Source: Acanthaster planci (Eukaryota; Echinodermata; Asteroidea; Valvatida; Acanthasteridae). Taken from it: 32,536 bases of DNA. Positions 1 through 28,100 of the stretch are shown here, piece by piece. The DNA is taken from positions 174,888 through 207,423 of the forward strand of contig NW_019091370.1 of NCBI RefSeq assembly GCF_001949145.1, read 5' to 3'. A program made the position numbers and the translations under genes. Within the stretch, counting starts at the first letter, position 1. Every line of letters begins with the position of its first letter. Under the pieces are notes generated by a model. That model was not told the DNA's origin, searched no databases, and worked only from the letters and a program-made list of their open reading frames with translations.

Positions 1-18049
<18,049 letters not shown>

Positions 18050-19666
18050 CTTGCGCAGCGGATCTCTTACGTTACGAATTCAGGAGGTCAAAACTCTCTG
18101 GTCAAAACCTTACACGCACACTGCATGCACGGTACAGCACGGTACGGTACGGTGAAGATGATGGCGTGGAAGTGATGACGTTTTCCATGTACACCTAAAC
18201 TTGTTCAAGTCCTTTGATTAGATAATAATATCACAAGCACGGCTCTGCGGAATGTCGCCCTCACTGCCGCCAGCTTGATTTGATTGACGGCGTGGATTGC
18301 TAGGATGGGAAGACGGGGAGGGGCATTTTTCTCATCTTCATGAAGTGCAAGATGCTAAGGGTCGACTTTGCAGCTAATCGACGCTTTTCATAAAAGTGGG
18401 AAATTACTATTGACCAACATCATTTTCTTCCATTCACTTTTCAACAAGAGGACGCATGGTTCAGGCGTATTTTGTTAGTTCTACAGTCAAATTCATGAGA
18501 AATGCGGGATGATCAAGTTCTACGAATTGCCACCATCCTGACCATAGACGTCACAGGGCCCGGGGTTGCCAGGGGAACTCTTCCCCCTCTGAAAAATGAA
18601 TAAGTAATAGGAGGAAAAGGGATGGGATTTTTTAGTAATAAAGGGGATGAAGATCGCCAATTCGCTTGGTCAAAAACCTAAAAATTGTTTCCACTGACAA
18701 TGATTCATCAGTTCCTCACCGAGGAGTGCATCCCCCCCCCGAACCACTCGACACTGTTGTGTTGAAGTTTGTTTTCCAAACCGAACAGGTGACATCCATA
18801 TCAGTACAAAGTACTCATAACAATTCTCTTCTGATATTTTTGCTCTAAATTCCTTTTCTCATCACACGTTAACATGGTTAAGATTGTAGTTTATCTGTAG
18901 CCTCAGGTCAATGAAACCAGATCCCAGGTAACATATCCTGTAACATACCTTGGTGATAAAGAAATGGTAATTCTTTTGTGGGGATCTATGTCTCATTTAT
19001 TTCAGTCTCTTCACCTGTCATTCTACACACCATCTGTACCAAAATTAAGTAAATATAAAATTTTGCTTCAAAACTAAAAGGTACATGCGTTAAGGATTTA
19101 TACACAAGGGTTCTATTTCAGTGGGGAATATATACTCAGCAAACAGGCCAACAGCAGGGGTGACAGCAACAAGAAGAATGCCAGGTAGCAGCACATGGTA
19201 GTGCTGTTGCTACACATCAGTCACATTTACAGATATATATGATATCCCTTAAATATGCACCAACTCTATCATTAAATCAAACACCAATGCATAATCCAGG
19301 CAGCAGACCTGTTAACAAATAGAACCAGTCTTGCCCGCACATGATCTTTAACATTTTCAGTTTGCCGTTGTTGAAGAAGTTGTGTTTAACGTGCCTAGGT
19401 GGTTTAACCATTGAGCAATGTTACAATTTAATCTGGTATTCTAATCTAAAGGATGGTATGGACAACCACTTCTCTTTTCAACAAATTCCAAGCCCTTGTT
19501 ACAGTCATCTATATACGGCATAATATATGCTCACTAGTCTCTCTTGAAAATTAAAGAAAAAATAAAAAAATAATATCTATATATAAAATATAAAATTTCC
19601 TTTGAAAACACCCTTTTGGCATTTTCATTGAACATATGGCACAATGATAAAAAGTTGAAACAATAA
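18050..19666. promoter_or_regulatory. 5' flank of GLG1 copy A
   Basis: This is the presumed 5' UTR and promoter region of copy A. I see no convincing TATA box near the ATG. A CGGTAC-rich repeat lies at 18130-18152 and a TGATGACG element near 18174. Up to about 19540 it is homologous to the flank of copy B, so the duplication included upstream regulatory sequence. No coding gene is evident. Confidence 0.45.
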
Positions 19667-20579
19667 TGTGGCGCTGCGCCCCTCCGACGAAGGCGAGGGC
19701 GCCCTCCTCCTCGAGGCGCGGTGCGTCGGACGGCACGTCGGAGAGTCCCTGAGCGGCTAGGGACGAGTCCGTTGGGACCGAAGTATACCGTCCCCCAAGA
19801 AAGTTGGTCTTCGTCGAGATGATGGCTAATCTGATTGGTCGAAACTTAATGACGTAACCCGGACAGACCTGACTTGAAATAAACTTCGCCTGGACTCCTG
19901 ACTTATATACAACAATTCACAAGCGGCTGGTTTATTCATCGACACACTCAACCAATACACCAGTAGAGGGCGCTATTGACGGGGAAACTGCGCGATTATA
20001 CGTGACCGGGCTTCACCCAGAGCAGTGAACACCACAATTAATTGCGGGCATCCAGTGCCGAATCAGGGACTTTAGCAAGTCTACGGGGCTTATTGTCAGG
20101 GCTGCGCTACACGCAACTCACGTCACGAGATAGCAATCCACCCTTGCATCGACCGCAAGCTCCTATCAAGAACTATACCGCACCACCAATCAGCCCCTCA
20201 ACGTACCGAGCCCCTCAACAGCACACGCACCACTCGGACTTGTACTTAGGCACAGTCACACTAGGCTAGGTGACTTTAGCCCTTGCACAGGATTCTCGAT
20301 CCTTACCTCAGGATCAGCCCTTTATCAGGACCACTAAGATAAGAGCTACGCGCGCCTTTTATAGCTTTCGCGCTGCTATGACCACGCCCGCGCACGTGCT
20401 CACGTGACTAAGCAGTGACTTCCGCTGCCCTATCGCACAACGCACAAGGCGGAGCCTATGCGCCGCGCTTGCTTAACACACAGCTATGCGCGCCTAACAT
20501 CTGCCTCTGTTACTGGGCAGAGCGCCATCTATATCTTTGCACCGTGCCTAGTGACTAGCGCCCTCTGTCACGTCACACT
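19667..20579 (-). mobile_element. GC-rich 913-bp insertion, candidate solo LTR
   Basis: It is an abrupt GC-rich island flanked by the 5-bp direct repeat AATAA (19662-19666 and 20580-20584). On the minus strand it starts AGTGTGACGTGACAGAGGGC and ends GCGCCACA. It carries TATAAAAGG (20355-20363) and, about 420 bp downstream, AATAAA (19931-19936), the order expected for U3-R-U5 of an LTR. It is absent from the matching flank of copy B. No internal retroelement genes are present, so it is called a solo LTR. The asymmetric termini leave another non-autonomous element possible. The 75-codon ORF inside (20042-20269) is unrecognised. Confidence 0.5.
19960..19974 (+). promoter_or_regulatory. CTCF-like motif inside the GC-rich insertion
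   Basis: CCAGTAGAGGGCGCT fits the bilaterian CTCF core consensus CCASYAGRKGGCRS at every position. Two more AGRKGGCGC cores in opposite orientation lie at 20557-20566 and 20521-20530. Binding is inferred only from the motif. Confidence 0.4.
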
Positions 20580-20584
20580 AATAA

Positions 20585-22038
20585 AAAGAAAGACCAACAA
20601 CTGCGGTTGAAACCCCCCCCCTTAGAAAAAAAGATCCACTTGACAAACCCAGTGGACGATGTAGAATCCCCCAACAAGTGATTAAGCAAAACCAGCAAGA
20701 CAAACAACAGAAAAAAACAACAGACATTAAAACTATTTTCATGTAACTTGAACATAGATGAATTAAACCAAAAACTGCCATCTTTTGAACACCAAAAGAT
20801 TCATTATCCAAACAATTATGGCTGTTTGATTTTGTTTCTTTGATACCTGAATTCTGAAAGAACCGAAATATGAAACCCAATGTCTTTGCTTTTAGCAAAC
20901 ACTGCAAATGCTAACAATTATCGTTCAACAAAAAATTAATGTTATTTTGATTTGTTCCACATATTTCTAATTACAAGTAACACGTACATGTACTGCACAG
21001 TATTTTCTCTGCAAGAGTACTGAACATATGATTAAACATACACAAATACCCCTCGTTTTTGTTTTTACTCTTTAATTCAACACGTTAATTTTCCGTTATG
21101 CAAATGTACTGTGTCCCACCTGTAGAGATGTAGTTTTGTCCCAAATATGTGGAGTTGAGTACATGTAGTGGTTAATTTTGCAGAGGAAAAACAAAAGTAA
21201 CTACAAGTACCTCCGTTGACAGGTGTCTTGTTTTCATACATCATTTTCATTTCTGGAATGTACAGTGGCTATACAAAGAAACTGTTCTATCTTTACACTT
21301 TCGGTGAATCATTTAACTAATGATCCAAATACTAACATTTAAAAAAAAGCCACGTTAAATTTATGCTTGCTTTAAACATACACTACATTTACACAATCAT
21401 TATTACTGATCTTTGATAAATCTGAGTGCTAATGTAGCTGAACACACAGAGACAATTCCTTACTGAGTAATCACACACTGTATATTGTATACATGTATAC
21501 ACAAGTGTGTACTTTATAAAATACAAGTGACAAAATTGAATGTACAAAATTGTTAGGATCAAAACCACCTTTTTCATATACATTTGCTATACAATGTTGG
21601 CTTGTGCTTGTGTGTGGTCTAACTGAGTATAATGACTATAAAGGACTATAAAAGGTCAGCCGTTGAAGCAAGATTCCCAGAATTAATGTTTCTATAAAAA
21701 TACTAATCATTTGCATAGCTTTTGAATATGTTAGGGTTTAAACAAAGGCACATCATCAGGTGTATTCTCAGAGCTAATGGACACTACAGACAGAATGGAT
21801 GAGGAGTGGCTAAGTCTCTCTTCATCTAAATCTCTATCTGCTGCTGCTTCTTCTAGAGTACTTCAAGGCCTGATGTCTCAAAAGGTGACTGAGGTTTGGA
21901 TCACATCTGTGGCATCTTGCTTAAATCCTATGCCCTTGGCTGCGGTGTCAGTCTCATCACCAGTACTTTCACAGTTTGATCCCACTGCTGCCACCGATTT
22001 AGGACTCCCATCAGATGTTGGTATGGTTCAGTCTTCCT
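20585..22038. other. Downstream flank of GLG1 copy B
   Basis: AT-rich sequence that should include the 3' UTR of copy B just below 22039. I found no unambiguous polyadenylation signal close to the stop; ATTAAA occurs on the minus strand near 21073. A plus-strand frame at 21777-22121 is a shadow of the terminal exon and its 3' UTR. No other gene is supported. Confidence 0.5.
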
Positions 22039-22191
22039 CTAGTGCTGAATTTTCTGTCGACTACTGTAACAGTACAGTCCGCCAAAACCCAGCACTCCTA
22101 TTACGAGGAACAAGATGGTGAGCAACTGACCACGGGCTTTAGGTGCATTGATTGCTGCCGCTAGGTCTGGGAATGAATTTGGTGGGGACTC
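22039..22191 (-). CDS. GLG1: GLG1 copy B terminal exon: transmembrane segment, tail and stop
   Basis: The 50 codons plus TAG follow a CCCTTAG acceptor. ESPPNSFPDLAAAINAPKAR leads into the hydrophobic helix QLLTILFLVIGVLGFGGLYC and then a ten-residue tail, YSSRQKIQH with the preceding Cys. The layout matches the vertebrate GLG1 end (FSDLAMQV, one membrane helix, short basic tail), although the vertebrate tail motif is not conserved. This supports a type I membrane protein. Confidence 0.88.
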   Translation of the reverse strand, partial: ESPPNSFPDLAAAINAPKARGQLLTILFLVIGVLGFGGLYCYSSRQKIQH

Positions 22192-25100
22192 CTAAGGGAG
22201 AAAAAATGACAAAGACAGAATGAGTCAAAGCTGTGAGAGGAAGACTGGCTGTTTTCATATGGAATAGTTTGAAAATTACCTTATGAGATCCATGCTGTTC
22301 CATGCTGCCATGAATGAATGCAGAGCAAATGATTATGTCTAAAAAATGCAACTACATGAGCAGTTGCGTTGTTTTAGGTTCAGAGCATTAACACCTTACT
22401 TTCCTTCCTCAAACTCTGAAGAGCAAAAGGTGCAAAACTTGCAGGAAACTTACATCGGAGAGCATGCAATCCTCAGTGATGAGTATGAGTAAACATTGTG
22501 TGTTCTGGCTTCATTAATTACAATAATGACTGCAGGTAGAACACGTCAATAACAACCACACAGAGCATGCCCTTGTATTTTTGCACGAAATGAACTGAAT
22601 AAACAAGTGATCTATGGATAAAGCTGGCATTATGGTCACTTACTCTGATTGCATAACGCCACATTTCCTTGCGTTCGGACAGCATTCGTTGACAGTCAGC
22701 ATGCAGATTGACAGTAGTGTCCTCCAGAGCTTCAAGTAGACATGACATCTCTGCACCAAGGATGAATAAGATGATCATTTAAAGGCATTTGTATTTCAGG
22801 AATCAGGTTTACTTAAAATCACTAGTAGGAACTTACAAAAAATGTAACCTATTTTAAAATCAGTTAGTTGGTGCTACAACTAGGAACAATTACCGATTTG
22901 TACATTCAAAAACCCATACCAGCAATTTGCGAACAGAAAACGCAATTTAATGGCAGAAACAAGGGTAAAAAGTTACTTGTCTTTAAAATGACTGCAAGGC
23001 ATCTCAATATCAGAAAATAATGCAGGTCATACCAAAATATCAAAATTTAAGACAAACTCAAGTAAAAGTAATATACTTGGGAAAAATGATTTAAATAAAA
23101 ATGGTTTATAATTCACCTGTATACAAATGACAGCAACTGCCAATCTTTTCATCAGATCCGGCCAAAATTAACACATTTTAAGTCTGCCTCTTGGTAACAA
23201 AACCTATTTGTATCTATTCCAGTTTTTCCTGATGACTCTTTGATCTGTTTTTAACATTTTTCTCGAAGGCAGCCTGACATGGACAGGTGAAGTACTTACG
23301 TCGGCCTTCCCCTTGTGGAATACCTGCACAGAAATGCTTGATGTCTAAGGCACAAGCTTTGTAAAGGAGAGTATCAATATGAACATCAGTGCGACACTCT
23401 TGAAGCAGGCGTATCACTTGCTGGAAATTAAAATTAAGAAAAACGTTTATTTACATAAATTATATAACAGTTTATTCACAATTTCTTAGAAGCTACTAGA
23501 ATTCGTATAAGTGAAATGAAATCACTTGAACTTAACAAGTTAACCCAGGCCTCAATTCACCAACTCCAATCTATTTCTGTTCCTGTCCTATCAAATGGGC
23601 TTATTACATTTCCACAACTACTGACTCTCTGAGGTAAACTTGCTAAAGAAGATGAATATCAGATTTCTTGAGGACGTGTCAATGCATTTCTTGAAAAAAA
23701 AACTGATGTTCATCAGTGGAAGCAATGGTTACTCTAACCAAAGGTGTGAGTGGAGTATTTAAAAAAGCTTAAAAAGGCTGAAATACGAGTGATTCACAAT
23801 AGGTTGACAGATTTTGCACTTCGTGATTAGCCAATATGTTGCAAACTCTTGGAGGCGCACCATTGTGAATCGCCCATATTACAAGCGCTAAGCATATATA
23901 GCGTGGGGTCTGGAGCCTGCTTAAGGGCTCAGGAAAATTTTTAAATGTAGAAGTTCTGTGGTGCATTTTACAGCCTCCTGATGCAAAAGTTGGTCATTTT
24001 TTTCTAGCAATTTATGCATATTTTCAATTGAACAATGATCTTCATATTTGCCTGAAACTTCCTCAAGGTTAAAATGAACCAGTATACCAAAGTTGTAAAT
24101 ATCAACGTTTGCAGAGCGAATTGGCCCTTTTCCCACTTAATTTGACCATGTTTTCAAAATTTAAATTCTTTATTACAAAGAATGCACATCGTACGTCCAG
24201 GCTTATGGATTTTCCCAGCGCAAATAGTGTTGCCGCCCATCTAAGGTGTATTCCATTCACATCCATTTCAGCAGATTTGTAAATGGAAGATTGGTCTGGT
24301 CAAAGATTGTATCCAAATCGGAGCTTCTTTGATACATTTGTGTTGCACTGACATTTTGATGAGTTTATGTCCCAAAAATGTTTAAAATCTCCAACAAAAC
24401 TATGAGCATCAAGTGTGTAAAAACTGCACAATAATGCATGACACAAGCACTTAGCCCTGCGCCACATGTAACGAAGCCCTCTATTGGCGGCAGAAAAGCG
24501 GAAAATGAAATTTGGCACAGTCAACAAAAAAGCAGGAATCTGTTAAAAGTGGAGATTTCACATCCCCGTTAAACACTACACTGAATTAAATTTGGATTCA
24601 AAAACCCATCAAATACAGTTGCTCACCATACGGCATTTGAGAGAAATGATTTTGCCCTTGTATAAATTAGTCTTAAGACATTCCGCAACTAAGCCTTGAC
24701 CTGGAGTCTCCAATTCCTCAGAACAAAGCCTCTTGGCTGTATCCTGACACCCACTGAAGAGGACAGGATCCATCCTAATATCCATTGATGCTTCTTGTAT
24801 TGCCTAAACAAACAGAATCAATGAAATTCATACAGAGGCAGAAAAACATGGATGTAAATATTCCACTTTTTAAAGTTACAAAAAAATCCATGAAAATGAC
24901 TGGCCCTCAGAAAAACAAGAACAGAAATATTTCACCACAACTTTCTTGCTCATTTGCATTATTTCACAAGAACTTTTTTCACAGCATCCAAAGGCATTTT
25001 TAAGTATGGCAACTGAGAATATTTTGAAATTGAGTTTAAACCAAGAAAAACAAATCGGTAATCCTTTCAACTTACATCTCTGATGTAATTCTCACAATCC

Positions 25101-28100
25101 GGTGACAGAGACTAAGGAAAAACAAAATACATGTAAATTAAAACCAAATGAGTTTAAAAAACCCAACTTTTCCAGCATTATTAGGAAGCAAGAAAAATCT
25201 TCTAACCTTTTTTGTCATTACTTCAGATGTGAAGAATCATGGCTAAACCACTGACTATTACTTAAAATGATCCAAAAGTTGGACGACTAGGTTATTCTTA
25301 TATCTTTTGTTGCGTGTCAATAAGGCCTCATTCATGAAGGCAGTTTTGAGGCAGATGAATAAGTTCCCACCTTGGTGGGGAATTTCTTCTTGAGACAAAG
25401 CAGCATTTCTCCCTCCAATTCCTTTTCTTTGTATTCCTCCTTCTTGAATTTATCCAAGACATCACTGCAGAACTTGGGCATGTCACGCCGACAAGCTTTC
25501 TGCATTCTTGGGTTTAGACGAAAGTCTCCTTCCATTGGATGGACCGCTTAGTTAAGACAGTTTTGCAGCTAAGAAATCAAGGAAAAATTATTCCTAATGA
25601 AACACTGCCCAGGTCAGAGTGTACCGTATGTACTTTTCATCATGACAATATTTCTGTGACTACAACTTTTCATAGATTAGGTAGCCAGTTGGTTGTCAAG
25701 TGCATTCAGGACTTTCTATGCTAACAAAATACATATTGCATACAGCTCACTGTCAGCTGAATATGACCACAGTGTTGACTGTATCACATGACAAGTCAAA
25801 AAAAAATTATATAATAAGAAATATGTAAATCAAAATGAAAAGTTGAACTTCAACTAAAACTCCCAAAAGAAGAAACAACTGGCTTTTGATTTCCATTCTC
25901 TTTATCCAGGACACTATTTGGAATTTGATCTTCATATCTGTGTTTATATACCGGTACCGTCTTTCAATTTCCAAGCATGAGATTGTTCTGTGACTTGGCA
26001 TTTGTAATTTGCATGAGCTACACTGAACACCTGTTAACAACAAAATCATCAATGAATACCACGCAGACCCATTGTTTACATAAACGTGGCCAGATGGATG
26101 ACGACAAACACCTAGATAGAACATGTGTCTTTTTCTCAACTATTCAAATAAACACCTTACCATTAAACCCCACTGCCACTCCAAAGAGCGGATATAAAGG
26201 TAACATAAAAGTACTAGTACGAGCACACAAGTACCGGTAAGCAGTGAATTTATACAAAGTCCTGAGCAAATTGAGATACATATAAGTATCCAATACAACA
26301 CTATGGAAATTGCATGGCTATTCGCTTAGCAATATGAAGCTCTGAAGCTCAAATATGAAACTACTTTAAGTAACACGGACCATTTCATTGCCTTTCTGTC
26401 ACAATGACACTGAAATCTAATCCAAAGCAGTAATCTATCACATCAACAAATCCCTCTATCTCATCTGTACTCCGTCTCTGAATATGGAATAAACTCTTGC
26501 CTCCAAACTCCATGCTGGCCAAATAAAAAGGGAGGGAAATATCTGGAGGGTATCTGGGGTGTAGAGTGACTAATTGTCCACTTTTCCTATGTTCAAGCTC
26601 TCTCGATTAAATTCTTCTCGCAACTAAACTTACTTGGCATCTCCAGCTTCAACATCCTTGCATAATTATCCCTCACTGGTTTACAAGCTTTGTGTAGCGC
26701 TTTATCAATTCGATAGTTGGCTCCCGCGTCAGCTGTTTTTACCAGATCTTGCAACTGTGGAAGACAGATTCATGAACAATTATATCACAAGTTAAACCCT
26801 CTCCTAAGTATAAATTTAATTCAATTTAATGGTTTTGCATTTTCACTAAACATGGATGTTGGATTTGTAACTGACAATACACACAAACTGACCTTCTCAG
26901 ATCACCTATCATTCAAATGGGTGGCCAACATTATTTTGCAGATATATCACCCTTGGTTATCAAATATTACCTAAATATCTAAGTCTGCCCCATTTAGTAT
27001 CTGTTTTACATTGGTTTTGTGACAGGTGGGTGAGATTTTTTTACACTATAATCATTAATTTCAAATTAATGAATAATTTGCCTTTGCATGGACAACTGGT
27101 CATAGTGTAGCTGCCGGTGGGAAGCAAAAACAGACTGACATAGAAAGAGCTGGCCATATTGACAGACACTCATGTATTTAAATATGTTGAACCATCTTTA
27201 AAAAAAGTAGCTTGGTGAGATGCACATTAACATGTACTATCTAGATCACCAACAGAGAGGCAGATTGTCACAAAAATCATCCAGCTATAGCAACTATACC
27301 AAGGTAACCATTTGTTGCAGAAATGGGTTGCCATAGCAACTTCTGCAATGGCATGGTAACTGGTGAAAGCTAAGGTATATCACAATTTCAGTTTAATCGT
27401 GCAAGGCGATTTCTGCATGTTAAATTAGTTACTTTTGTTGAGAAAATAATTTTCCAGTTGGATAAAACAGTAGAAAGTGTTCCAGGACCGGCTTCATTGT
27501 AATAAAGCATTTTATGCAATTAAAAAAGAAACCCGAACAGACCTTATCACATATTTTAAATAAAACTGATCCAAGCCAAACATGTTAGGAATAAAAGAAA
27601 TGTATAAAGAAATCAAACATCACAGGGTATGTTTCCAAAGCTGAAAGCTGTTTCAAAGGTACTCCATAAATTGTTTTAGAAAATCACGCGCCCAATAAAT
27701 GATCATAAAGGAACTGAGCTTCATGTATTTTAATTAAGGGAAACATTTATGAAGTTCCATACCGAATGGCATAAAGAATAAGAAATAATGGAACATTGTT
27801 TATTCTATTGGGTGAGCAGAGAATTACTGACCCTACTTCCATTAGGCCAAACAAAATAATAGTTGTGTTTCCGGTCACCCGCCCCAACCTTGCAAATTGC
27901 GGTGAACCTACATCTTTTTTTAACAAAAATTTTTTTTAATACTGTTGCTGCCCCTCATACTTATTTTACACACAAAGCTTCCGTTTTAGATTTTAAACTT
28001 TCTTTTGGCTTGAAAATTGACTTTGTTCTCATAATATGTCAATGGGTCTTGTGTTAGTCGTCGGTGTGAACGTGATCAAGCGCCATGCAAATTTGCAGGG

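Larger units (their letters stand above)
22192..25370. other. Introns between copy B exons 5 and 10
   Basis: The spaces 22192-22643, 22751-23299, 23421-24626, 24804-25075 and 25112-25370 are introns. Apart from the inverted repeat at 23791-23871 and a somewhat GC-richer stretch at 24180-24530 that may be old repeat, I see nothing in them. Confidence 0.5.

Noticed and set aside
21777-22121. 114-codon plus-strand ORF
   Set aside because: It overlaps the terminal exon of copy B antisense and has Ser-rich low-complexity content without homology that I recognise.
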